Shown in pieces: positions 15,694-23,327 of a stretch of DNA of 64,000 nucleotides. The stretch covers positions 744,001 to 808,000 of the forward strand of contig OW818697.1 of assembly GCA_942493365.1 (NCBI GenBank), written 5' to 3'. The translations under genes were made by a program, and so were the position numbers. A model generated the notes under the pieces. The model made no database searches. It was not told where the DNA came from and saw only the letters and a program-made list of their open reading frames with translations. The DNA is from UBA8949 sp942493365 (GTDB lineage Bacteria > Bacillota > Clostridia > Saccharofermentanales > UBA5734). Position 1 is the first letter of the stretch. Each line of letters opens with the position of its first letter.

Positions 15694-16250
15694 AACGCCG
15701 CTGGCCAACGCATTAAAAAGATTGAAAACGACCAAACAACCAAGTATTATTATAGTGGTAGCGCGACGCTGTACACCACCGACGCCAACAACAATCTGCT
15801 GACCGAAAACATCCTCGACCTGGGCGGCAGCATCGTGGCCTCGAAGCGCTTCGTCGACCAAAACGTCAACACACCCGACCCCTACGCCAACCAATATTTC
15901 TTCTACAATTACGACATGCGCGGCAGCACGACCGCGATCATCCAGCCCGACGGCACCTTGATAAAAGGATACAGCTACGACGAGTTCGGCGCCCTCGAAC
16001 AGTCCGGCGCCACCGACTTCCTCAACGAAGTGACCTTCACCGGCAGCGTCACCGACACCTCCAGCGGCCTGCAATACATGAACGCCAGGTTCTACAGCCC
16101 CAGCACCGGGCGGTTCCTAAGCCAGGACACGTACACCGGCAATGCCAGCCAGCCGTGGACGCAGCATCTGTACAGCTATTGCGGGAACAATCCGGTGAAC
16201 ATGATCGACCCGACGGGGCATGTGGCAGTCAGGGAAGGTCCGGGCGATCA
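15694..16250 (+). repeat. RHS-core repeat, copy 1 (longest)
   Basis: This is the longest of three nearly identical RHS-core segments (others near 17755 and 19831). The shared part encodes KIENDQTTKYYYSGSATLYT through PDPYANQYFFYNYDMRG. Only this copy goes on through YDEFG, RFYSPSTGRFLSQDTYTG and the closing NPVNMIDPTGH. The in-frame reading continues upstream to the stop of lipoprotein A at 15663 without a convincing start codon. DNA is GC-rich within the repeat and turns AT-rich right after about 16250. Confidence 0.85.
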
Positions 16251-16953
16251 GGTTAGAAAATCGATAACTAGTTACAATTACTCTAATGAAAGAACGAATG
16301 ATTTAGATGTTAAAAATGGGGGCGTCAGAAATGCAATTTACGGCGAGAAGAATCCGTTATCTAGCCCCGTCAAATCAAATGCATATTTGACGTGGACAAT
16401 GTTAAATAAAATTGGATATAGTAACAACACTCTCTCTGACAAATTTGTGAACGAACTTAACAGAACGATTGATAAATATATCGTTTCGGGTTCAACTGAT
16501 TCTGAAATCTGTAGAGAAAGAATTTCTATTTTTATTGCACAAATATCGGTTGAGTCACAATTTGCAAAAAGAACTGTTGAGTATAATTATGGTAATGACG
16601 ACTATTTTTTTGATACATATACTAACCAAGAAAAATTTGGAGATATTGTTGATGAAAAAACCGGATTGCGTCGATATTGCGGAAGTGGATATATTCAATT
16701 AACTACAAAAGGTAATTATGAGAAGTTTTCCATTTCTCAAAATGATCCCAAAATTCTTTCGGAAGGCATATATTATGTCGCCGAGAATTATGCTTGGGAT
16801 TCCGCTGGTTGGTGGTGGCAAGCAAACGGTATGAACGATTTTATTGATAATGGCGCAACATTATATGAAGTTTGCTTAAAAGTCAATGGTGGAACAAATG
16901 GCTTGGCAGAGAGAACCAGAGTTTACAATTTAGTTAAAGGCGCTATGGAATAG
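15835..16953 (+). CDS. Orphan RHS core fragment with C-terminal GH19-like lysozyme domain
   Basis: The first 130 residues are the end of an RHS core, closing with the conserved NPVNMIDPTGH. The remaining 240 residues are a GH19-type chitinase/lysozyme domain: FIAQISVESQF (catalytic Glu in the position of the usual HES), EYNYGN, RRYCGSGYIQLTTKGNYEKF, YAWDSAGWWWQANGMNDF and KVNGGTNGLAERTRVY. Such domains cut peptidoglycan or chitin and serve as polymorphic toxin tips. The listed start is a GTG without a good ribosome site; the frame is open from 15664. It is best read as a displaced tip lacking the secretion and cage parts of a full RHS protein. Whether it is expressed is unknown. A putative immunity lipoprotein follows 39 bases later. 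Confidence 0.78.
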   Translation: MASKRFVDQNVNTPDPYANQYFFYNYDMRGSTTAIIQPDGTLIKGYSYDEFGALEQSGATDFLNEVTFTGSVTDTSSGLQYMNARFYSPSTGRFLSQDTYTGNASQPWTQHLYSYCGNNPVNMIDPTGHVAVREGPGDQVRKSITSYNYSNERTNDLDVKNGGVRNAIYGEKNPLSSPVKSNAYLTWTMLNKIGYSNNTLSDKFVNELNRTIDKYIVSGSTDSEICRERISIFIAQISVESQFAKRTVEYNYGNDDYFFDTYTNQEKFGDIVDEKTGLRRYCGSGYIQLTTKGNYEKFSISQNDPKILSEGIYYVAENYAWDSAGWWWQANGMNDFIDNGATLYEVCLKVNGGTNGLAERTRVYNLVKGAME

Positions 16954-16992
16954 TACAGTTACTGAATATGATTCTGTCAGGAGGAACATAAG

Positions 16993-17754
16993 ATGAAAAT
17001 TAAATTCGCTATCATTCTTATTATTGCTTGTTGTTTAAATCTTGTTGCTTGTAATAACAACAAAAAGGAGAATGAGAATAGCTCTAAAGATATTCTCTCA
17101 TATGATATTGCAGATTCAAATTATTCAATTAATGATAATAAAATGAAATGCAACATAATCTATCCATCTATAATTGGATTAGATGATTTGTCAAGGCAAG
17201 ACCAAATTAATGCCCTGATTGAATCGGAAGCAAAAAAAGCACTAAATTATTACAAAGATACGACCAGCTTTTTAGATTTAAACTTAAATTACGAAATATC
17301 ATTAAAAAGCGAAGACATATTAAGTATACAGTATTCAGGAATTGGACTTGTAACTGATGCAGTGCATCCCAACAAACTCTTCTACACAACGAACATTGAT
17401 ATGAAATCTGGTGATAAAATAAGGCTAATTGATATCATAAATATAGACAAACATTTCGCGAAAAAATTCTTAGATGGAGATTTTCGAGCTATCTGGCCAG
17501 AACAAACTGATGCGCTTGATTATTATGATGCGAATACGGTATTGGCCTATTTTGAAAACGCAGATACTTTAGATTGCATTGGTACGGAAAAACAATCAGA
17601 TGTTTATTCATATTTTACGAATGACTCTCTTGGCATATCAATATATGTAAGCTTCGCAATTGGAGAACACGCTGAATTTGAAATTGAATATAATAAACTA
17701 TCGAACAATGTTCAAAACGGAAGCGATGTTATTTTGGAATTAATCGGTAACTAG
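16993..17754 (+). CDS. DUF4163/DUF3298 lipoprotein (putative immunity protein to the GH19-like toxin)
   Basis: A 253-residue lipoprotein with lipobox LVAC at about residues 17-20. The mature part follows the DUF4163 (IIYPSIIGLDDLSRQDQIN) then DUF3298 pattern (DAVHPNKLFYTTNIDMKSGD, IRLIDII) and ends with GISIYVSFAIGEHAEFEIEY. The same pair of domains forms the outside part of RsiV, which binds lysozyme, and occurs in the deacetylase PdaC. Placement right after a lysozyme-like RHS tip suggests that it protects the cell by binding that enzyme; this is inference. AGGAGGAACATAAG precedes the ATG at 16993. The gene is strongly AT-rich. RHS-core copy 2 begins at its stop codon. Confidence 0.72.
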   Translation: MKIKFAIILIIACCLNLVACNNNKKENENSSKDILSYDIADSNYSINDNKMKCNIIYPSIIGLDDLSRQDQINALIESEAKKALNYYKDTTSFLDLNLNYEISLKSEDILSIQYSGIGLVTDAVHPNKLFYTTNIDMKSGDKIRLIDIINIDKHFAKKFLDGDFRAIWPEQTDALDYYDANTVLAYFENADTLDCIGTEKQSDVYSYFTNDSLGISIYVSFAIGEHAEFEIEYNKLSNNVQNGSDVILELIGN

Positions 17755-18050
17755 GAACCGCCACCGCCAACGCCCAAGGTGAGGTCAGCTATCTCGAGCA
17801 AAGCACGCAGAACTAATACAATGCCGCCGGCCAGCGCATTAAAAAGATTGAAAACAACCAAACAACCAAGTATTATTATAGTGGCAGCGCAACGCTCTAC
17901 ACCACCGACCTCAACAACAATCTGCTGACCGAAAACATCCTCGATCTGGGCGGCAGCATCGTGGCCTCGCTGCGCTTTGCCGACCAAAACGTCAACACGC
18001 CCGACCCCTACGCCAACCAATATTTCTTCTGCAATTACGACATGCGCGGC
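17755..18050 (+). repeat. RHS-core repeat, copy 2 (truncated)
   Basis: It begins at the stop codon of the DUF4163 lipoprotein and reads TATANAQGEVSYLEQSTQN, a TAA stop at 17814, then the same core as copy 1 from YNAAGQRIKKIENN to NQYFFCNYDMRG. It then breaks off at about 18050, joined out of frame to the end of another gene. It extends about 60 bases further upstream than copy 1. It cannot encode a working RHS protein. Confidence 0.85.
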
Positions 18051-18051
18051 T

Positions 18052-18150
18052 ATACCGTTTTATGGTGTATATGCTGGCACCATAATAAATGGTAAATATG
18101 TTGGCATCACGCTTAATGGAGTGATCAATCAATCAACAATGGTTCACTAG
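18052..18150 (+). pseudogene. 3' remnant of a lost RHS toxin domain
   Basis: Directly after copy 2, and one frame off from it, about 32 codons read IPFYGVYAGTIINGKYVG and on to a TAG at 18148-18150. This looks like the last part of a toxin domain whose body was deleted. The next gene, lipoprotein C, starts 17 bases later, as expected for its immunity gene. The toxin class cannot be told from so short a piece. Confidence 0.5.
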
Positions 18151-18167
18151 ATATCTGGAGGAAAAGT

Positions 18168-19154
18168 ATGGCGATAAAACGATCACATTTCTGCATATTT
18201 ATTCTGATGGCATTTACACTTCTCGCATCGGGGTGCATCGCGATTGCCCCCCTGTCGCAAGATTCATCTTCATCAAATATGACCGCCCCTTATTCGACCG
18301 AATCTGAAGAGGAAAGCATCGTTGAAATTCAAGAAGATAACCCGATTATGGCGAGCGGCCTGACAATCGATGATATCAAGCGCTATCTGCAATTTCAAGG
18401 TATGGATGATTATGAGTTCCCCGCGGAAGAATATACTAGAATTGAAGACGGATATTTCGATGTCTACGAGTGCGCGTTTGACGACATCAAAATTCTCAAC
18501 AGATATACCGACGATACGAACATGAGCTTTGTGGAATGTAAGCCCGATCAGGTTATTTTATCGGGCATAGACGAAACCATGAATTTTGAGGCGATTCAAG
18601 ATTGCCTCGCCCCCGCCAAAGTAATAACCGTTCAGCACCAACTGGTTGATGTGGCTTCCTACGAGTTGCATTACATTATCAACGGGGTTAAAGCAAAATT
18701 TGTGGCATGGGATATTGCTGGAGATAAGGGCTGGAACTTAAAATTTGTGAATTCATTTAACCCCAACGACGATTACACGAGGCTGTCTATTGAATTGCTC
18801 ACGCAATTCTTTGCGATGGGAATTGACGAGATGGCTAGCCACCTGGAAGTGGATAAGGAGGTCCATGGTAAAGGCCTGGCATTAGTGTCGAATGGACTTT
18901 ATTTTACATATTATGATTCAAAATTAGAATCGTTAGGTTACGAAAACAACTATGAGATTGCAGGCGTTCGAAATTACTTTAATTCCGATGAGGTCACAGA
19001 ATTATTTGGCAAAATTGAAATGATATATATAGATGGCTCAGAAGAGGATTTTTATTATGCTATATACCCGTTTTGCAATTTCGAGATTAGAATAACTTAT
19101 GTACTGAGAAATGACGGAGTATTTTTGATGTATGATAAAATTAGTATTGGCTGA
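18168..19154 (+). CDS. Lipoprotein C of the RHS island (paralogue of lipoprotein A)
   Basis: A 328-residue lipoprotein with lipobox ASGC near residue 23 and a Ser/Glu-rich linker. The mature domain aligns along its whole length with the protein at 14665-15663 (shared FVEC, ETMNF/ATMNF, YIING, EIAGVRNYF/EIAGIRSYF). It lies 17 bases after a toxin remnant, so it probably was that toxin's immunity protein and is kept after the toxin was lost. CTGGAGGAAAAGT precedes the ATG. No known domain was recognised. Confidence 0.7.
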   Translation: MAIKRSHFCIFILMAFTLLASGCIAIAPLSQDSSSSNMTAPYSTESEEESIVEIQEDNPIMASGLTIDDIKRYLQFQGMDDYEFPAEEYTRIEDGYFDVYECAFDDIKILNRYTDDTNMSFVECKPDQVILSGIDETMNFEAIQDCLAPAKVITVQHQLVDVASYELHYIINGVKAKFVAWDIAGDKGWNLKFVNSFNPNDDYTRLSIELLTQFFAMGIDEMASHLEVDKEVHGKGLALVSNGLYFTYYDSKLESLGYENNYEIAGVRNYFNSDEVTELFGKIEMIYIDGSEEDFYYAIYPFCNFEIRITYVLRNDGVFLMYDKISIG

Positions 19155-19219
19155 TCAGATTGTAACGAAACCACGAAAGACACCACGCTCGGCAGCGACA
19201 ACTGCCTTGCCTGATATTC

Positions 19220-19270
19220 AAGGAGATCGATAAATCCGGCGGTAACGATGGTTCGATGATGTTAACCATG
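19220..19270 (+). pseudogene. Fragment of a third lipoprotein A/C paralogue
   Basis: About 50 bases here match the 3' part of lipoprotein A (15520-15570). The first 22 bases differ at only two positions (AAGGAGATCGATAAATCCGG against AAGGAAATCGATATATCCGG). It is a scrap of another family member, which shows that more immunity-type genes once stood here. Confidence 0.5.
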
Positions 19271-19291
19271 ATGAAAATGAGGAGTAACAAA

Positions 19292-19813
19292 ATGAAAAGA
19301 TTTGCTTTGATGACAACAATCGCTCTGATTTGCCTGCTGTTCTCGGCTTGTCAAACGACCGGCACGACCGCGACAACCACGCGGCAAACCGAGACAACCA
19401 CCGAGACAACCCGCGAAACGACCGTTGCGCCAACAACCATACCGTCGGCACCGACAACCACACAGTCGGCAAGCGAATTGCAAGCTGTGCCTTGGAGCTT
19501 AGCAGCGGATGGCGTGATCAACGGATTTTATCTGGATTTTCTCTATTATTCGAACTTGCTTGCCGATACGGAATACCCATCGATCGGAGAACCGATGATG
19601 CCGCTTGAGATGGCACCGTCATTGGTCGAATCAATGATGGCTGTAGAGGGTGCGCAAGACAACGCCGAAGTGCTTGCTGCCTTTGCCTTGTGCCGTGACA
19701 CCTACCTCGTGCTGCTGAATTACCAACAAGACGGCAGCAATGCCAATTTGACTGCGGCCAAAAATGCCCTTGCTACGGCGATTTCCGAATTTGGCGTTTA
19801 CTATGGTCAATAA
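19292..19813 (+). CDS. Lipoprotein D with Thr-rich linker
   Basis: A 173-residue lipoprotein. MKRFALMTTIALICLLFSAC is the signal with lipobox FSAC. A long Thr-rich linker (about residues 21-68) would span the cell wall, followed by a helical domain of about 100 residues (NGFYLDFLYYSNLLADTEYP and on). Function unknown. The ATG at 19292 has GAGGAG seven bases upstream; earlier in-frame ATGs overlap the paralogue fragment. It sits between that fragment and RHS copy 3, so an immunity role is possible, but the composition is less AT-rich than its neighbours. Confidence 0.6.
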   Translation: MKRFALMTTIALICLLFSACQTTGTTATTTRQTETTTETTRETTVAPTTIPSAPTTTQSASELQAVPWSLAADGVINGFYLDFLYYSNLLADTEYPSIGEPMMPLEMAPSLVESMMAVEGAQDNAEVLAAFALCRDTYLVLLNYQQDGSNANLTAAKNALATAISEFGVYYGQ

Positions 19814-19830
19814 AGATATTATAAGACTGT

Positions 19831-20025
19831 AAGATTGAAAACGACCAGACAACCAAGTATTATTATAGTGGCAGCGCGACGCTGTACACCACCAACGCCA
19901 ACAACAATCTGCTGACCGAAAACATCCTCGACCTGGGCGGCAGCATCGTGGCCTCGCTGCGCTTTGCCGATCAGTACGAGAGCACGCCCGACCCCTACGC
20001 CAACCAATATTTCTTCTACAATTAA
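19831..20025 (+). repeat. RHS-core repeat, copy 3 (shortest)
   Basis: It runs from KIENDQTTKYYYSGSATLYT to PDPYANQYFFYN and ends in a TAA at 20023-20025, where the other copies read a tyrosine codon. It shares nearly every base with copies 1 and 2 apart from a short variable part (ADQYESTPDP against DQNVNTPDP). The DNA turns AT-rich immediately afterwards. Confidence 0.83.
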
Positions 20026-20152
20026 AAAAATCTAGCCTTGAGGTGTGTTTTAACGAGGCATTTAATGGCTAATATTGTAGTCCAGTGAATGGAACGTATA
20101 ATGTTTATTCTGACTAATATTTAATATTATTTGAATAAATGGAGAAAAGCTA

Positions 20153-20848
20153 GTGAAAAATATAAAACATCACAAAAAATTACTTATCATCGCTTTATGC
20201 CTAATATTGATCTTTTCAATAATTGCTGGCTTTTGCATTATTTTTGCCGAATCAATTGGTGACGCATACCTTGAAAAGTATGATAGAACCCAAAATCCGG
20301 ATGTCGCTGCGGATATTGCTTCAAACGCATCAAATTGGTATGAATTCGCGTACAATTTAAATAAAAGTGATCGAGTTCTTTCCAAGCTGGTTAAACTATA
20401 TCTGATAAGTTTTAATGAAGAAAAATATGTGGAATACTACCCCAAATTGACTGAAGTGAAAGACTATGAGCAATACATTACGGGTATTTCTCTTGTTGTG
20501 TATGAGGCGACATATCTATGCTCGTTTCTTGACATAAACGGATTCAATAAATTTTCTGAATTATTTGATAAGTCAGTTCATAATGGAGAGAATGTAGAAG
20601 CGATGAAAATTGCATTAGCGAGATTGGTTTACAGCACTTTAGAAAAAGGTGAACTTCAATGGGCCATAAGTCAGTGTGAAGTATTGATCGACATAAACAA
20701 TAATGACATGGTAAATGTCCCAGGCTTGTTAATGCTCATGAGTGAAGCCTACACAAAATTGGGTGATTCTGAGAATGCGCAAAGGTGTGAAGATTTGATT
20801 CGGGAAATGGAAGAATCGTACTTTGGTGAATCGAGCTCATATCAATAA
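20153..20848 (+). CDS. Membrane-anchored helical-repeat protein (putative immunity protein)
   Basis: A 231-residue protein with one N-terminal membrane helix (about 9-31) without a lipobox, so it is anchored with the rest outside. The outside part is all-helical and TPR-like at the end (LLMLMSEAYTKLGDSENAQR). The start is GTG at 20153 with GGAGAAAAG upstream. The gene is strongly AT-rich and follows RHS copy 3. No family recognised; the immunity role is inferred from position alone. Confidence 0.6.
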   Translation: MKNIKHHKKLLIIALCLILIFSIIAGFCIIFAESIGDAYLEKYDRTQNPDVAADIASNASNWYEFAYNLNKSDRVLSKLVKLYLISFNEEKYVEYYPKLTEVKDYEQYITGISLVVYEATYLCSFLDINGFNKFSELFDKSVHNGENVEAMKIALARLVYSTLEKGELQWAISQCEVLIDINNNDMVNVPGLLMLMSEAYTKLGDSENAQRCEDLIREMEESYFGESSSYQ

Positions 20849-20859
20849 ACATATTGTAA

Positions 20860-21374
20860 TGGCATGCCCAGAATAACGTATTGCAGCTAACCCTGCTCTC
20901 CAGTTCGACTCCCACAGCTGTTCTTGACGGAAAAAGAGCGACACAGTTTCATCAAGGTTTGCAATATGACAATGTTTTACGTCACTATTTGTATTATGTT
21001 GGAATTGATAATGTGAAGAATAGTAAATATGGAAGCATGGGGGGCACGAAAATTAGCATACAAACTTCAAATACTTATCCTGTAACGACAATCGACATTT
21101 ACGATGCAGCAGCAAAAGAACAGTTTAAATCTAATGTAAAAGCGATATTCACAGTAAAAGCAATAGGTGTGGTTTTAGGGGGATGGCTGTTGGAATCTTA
21201 GCGTCTCCAGTTGGATCAGCAGTTGCTGGCGGATGTTGTCTTATTGGAACAACAATTGCATCTTTAATACTTGATCAAGAATTGATTGATAATACAGGAC
21301 GAACCGCTGACTCCTCATTTATTTATGGGAGTACCAGCACTATTTCGGAACTAATCGCACTCCAGGTTAGCTGA
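20860..21374 (+). pseudogene. Frameshifted ORF with glycine-rich hydrophobic segment (possible toxin remnant)
   Basis: A frame without a proper start runs from 20860 to a stop at 21201 (...FTVKAIGVVLGGWLLES). A second frame, overlapping and shifted by -1, runs to 21374. Adding one G to the five-G run at 21178-21182 joins them into ...VKAIGVVLGGMAVGILASPV..., a long glycine-rich hydrophobic stretch ending in SLILDQELID. That makes a single-base deletion in a G run likely, although a sequencing error is also possible. It could be the end of a membrane-acting toxin; no family recognised. Confidence 0.45.
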
Positions 21375-21519
21375 TAATCAAACAAAAGAGCAAATAAAAC
21401 AGGATTCCCCCATGTGATGCCATCAAGCGCGTTCCGCAGGCCGAAGGCCGAGGACCCGTTCAAGCGACTGGCGCACATGGGGGAATCCTGATTCATTCTT
21501 GCTCTTTTATCTGATTATC
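21373..21519. repeat. Large interrupted inverted repeat between island and XRE gene
   Basis: The left arm is 21373-21416 and the right arm 21474-21519, around a 57-base GC-rich centre. The inner parts AGGATTCCCCCATGTG (21401-21416) and CACATGGGGGAATCCT (21474-21489) pair perfectly over 16 bp. The outer 21 bp pair with two mismatches (GATAATCAAACAAAAGAGCAA). The right arm includes the last codons of the XRE gene. Confidence 0.8.
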
Positions 21520-21807
21520 CATCTCGGCCGCCAGCGCCATGCGCATCTGAATATTGACCAGATTTGCCGGCGATAAGCTCAAAGCATTGCAGAGGAGCAG
21601 AACTTTTCTTATACTGATATTGTTCTGACCGCTTTCCATGGTGCTGATATAGGATAAATTGGCCGCGGAAAAGCGGGCCAGATCGCCCTGCGAGGTGCCG
21701 CTGATCTCGCGGAGCCGGCGAATGATGCGTCCGGTGTGCAGGGACATTGAGTTTCGGTGCCGAAAAATGGCAACACTGAGTTCGCCTTGCTGCAGGATCA
21801 GTCGCAT
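21493..21807 (-). CDS. XRE-family HTH transcriptional regulator
   Basis: A 104-residue protein with an XRE/Cro helix-turn-helix at about 22-78: TGRIIRRLREISGTSQGDLA, then LSYISTMESGQNNISIRKVL. It probably binds DNA as a dimer. The start is the ATG at 21807; a GTG two codons earlier is possible. It is convergent to the island genes and divergent from hflX, and its last codons lie within the large inverted repeat. Targets are unknown. Confidence 0.78.
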   Translation of the reverse strand: MRLILQQGELSVAIFRHRNSMSLHTGRIIRRLREISGTSQGDLARFSAANLSYISTMESGQNNISIRKVLLLCNALSLSPANLVNIQMRMALAAEMDNQIKEQE

Positions 21808-21887
21808 GGGCACACCCGCCGTTTCTTTAAGATACCGTCATTATAATGCTTTGGCAATCAAAGCACAACCACGGAGAGGAAATTTTC

Positions 21888-23255
21888 ATGTCAACAGACC
21901 ATCTGGTTCATCCGGGAGAAACACCACAATTCGAAGAGGTCGCCGTGCTGGCGGGCCTGGTTTTAAGTTCTAACCCCGCGGCGTTGGAAGAGGCTGACCG
22001 CTCGATGGCCGAGCTGGCCGAATTGGCCCGGACGGCCGGCGCCCGCGTGGCCGGCAGTCTGCTGCAGCGTCGACAGTCGCGCGATCCGGCCTGCCTGCTC
22101 GGCAGCGGCAAAATCGAAGAGCTACGCGCGGCGTGCGAGGCGCTGGATGCTGGTCTGATCATCTTCGACGAAGAACTGTCGGGGTCGCAGATCCGCAACA
22201 TCGAAAAAATGACCGATCGCAAGGTCATCGACCGCACGCTGCTGATCCTGGACATCTTTGCCGGCCGCGCCCAGAGCCGCGAAGGCAAGCTCCAGGTCGA
22301 GCTGGCCCAGCAGCAATACCGGCTCAGCCGTCTGGTCGGTCTGGGCCAGTCGCTGTCGCGGCTCGGCGGCGGCATCGGCACGCGCGGCCCCGGTGAAAGC
22401 AAGCTGGAAAGCGACCGCCGCCACATCAACCGCCGCGTCACCTTTCTCAAGCAGACCTTGGCCGAAGTGGGCGAACGCCGCGACCGCACCCGCAAACAGC
22501 GTCAGGAGAACGATATTTTGACGTTGGCGGTGGTCGGCTACACCAACGCCGGCAAATCAACGCTGATCAATCGCCTGTGCAACACCGACCTGCTGGCTGC
22601 TGACCAGGTTTTTGCCACGCTCGACCCCGCCGTGCGTCGCCTGCCGCTGGAAAACCAGAGTGAGGCGCTGCTGATTGACACGGTCGGATTCATCCGCAAA
22701 CTGCCGCATCAGCTGATCGACGCCTTCAGCTCCTCGCTGGAAGAGGTCTCGGGAGCCGACGCCATCTTGCAGGTCATCGACGCTTCCGACCCGGACGCCG
22801 CCACCCACATGGCGGTGGTCGAAGAATTGCTGACCCGCCTGGAAGCAGCCGGCAAGCCGCGCCTCTTGGTTTTCAACAAAACCGACATCGGACCGGCTGA
22901 TCAGGCCGATCCCGATCAGATCGACATCGAGCCCGCCGGCCTGGCACCCGAATTGACCGCCAATCTACCGACGGGCCAGCGCCAGCAATCCTTTCTGGTG
23001 TCGGCGTTGACCGGGGAGGGCATCGAGCCGCTGCTGCAGGCGATCGGCGAACTGGCCGCCCGCGATCAGGTCGCGGCAACATTGCTGATCCCCTACACCT
23101 CGGCCGGACTTCTGGATTTGGTTCGCCAGCACGGCCGCATCGACCAGCTCGAATACCTGGCGGAGGGGATCGCGGCGACAATTCGCATCAAATGTAGTCA
23201 TTTCAGTCCTTTACGACCCTTTATACATCTTGCGGAAAAACCCGAAAAGCGTTAG
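21888..23255 (+). CDS. hflX: GTPase HflX
   Basis: A 455-residue ribosome-associated GTPase; HflX splits stalled or stressed 70S ribosomes. The N-terminal HflX domain (LGSGKIEEL near 70, DEELSGSQIRNIEK) leads through the glycine-rich linker GGGIGTRGPGESKLE to the G domain: G1 VVGYTNAGKSTL near 216, G3 DTVGFI, G4 NKTD. GGAGAGGAAATTTTC precedes the ATG at 21888. A TATAAT at 21842-21847 could serve this gene or, on the other strand, the XRE gene. Confidence 0.94.
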   Translation: MSTDHLVHPGETPQFEEVAVLAGLVLSSNPAALEEADRSMAELAELARTAGARVAGSLLQRRQSRDPACLLGSGKIEELRAACEALDAGLIIFDEELSGSQIRNIEKMTDRKVIDRTLLILDIFAGRAQSREGKLQVELAQQQYRLSRLVGLGQSLSRLGGGIGTRGPGESKLESDRRHINRRVTFLKQTLAEVGERRDRTRKQRQENDILTLAVVGYTNAGKSTLINRLCNTDLLAADQVFATLDPAVRRLPLENQSEALLIDTVGFIRKLPHQLIDAFSSSLEEVSGADAILQVIDASDPDAATHMAVVEELLTRLEAAGKPRLLVFNKTDIGPADQADPDQIDIEPAGLAPELTANLPTGQRQQSFLVSALTGEGIEPLLQAIGELAARDQVAATLLIPYTSAGLLDLVRQHGRIDQLEYLAEGIAATIRIKCSHFSPLRPFIHLAEKPEKR

Positions 23256-23268
23256 ACTGATCATATTG

Positions 23269-23291
23269 TTTGAACATCAAATTTTATTTGA
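23269..23291. promoter_or_regulatory. FabT-like operator upstream of the MarR/ACP operon
   Basis: TTTGA-ACA-TCAAA (23269-23281) has the same TTTGA-N3-TCAAA layout as FabT sites in streptococci. A third half-site TTTGA follows at 23287-23291, making a second inverted pair with TCAAA. It lies 46 bases before a MarR gene with ACP next in the operon, as in FabT systems. Confidence 0.6.
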
Positions 23292-23327
23292 TCGGTCGAG
23301 GGGGTATCAGCCGCCAGGCGTCTGTGA

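Noticed and set aside
15694..20025. Three similar repeats considered as a CRISPR or integron-type array
   Set aside because: The repeats are about 195-560 bases, are protein-coding RHS core, and are kilobases apart. There are no short regular repeats or spacers, no cas genes, no integrase and no attC-like sites.
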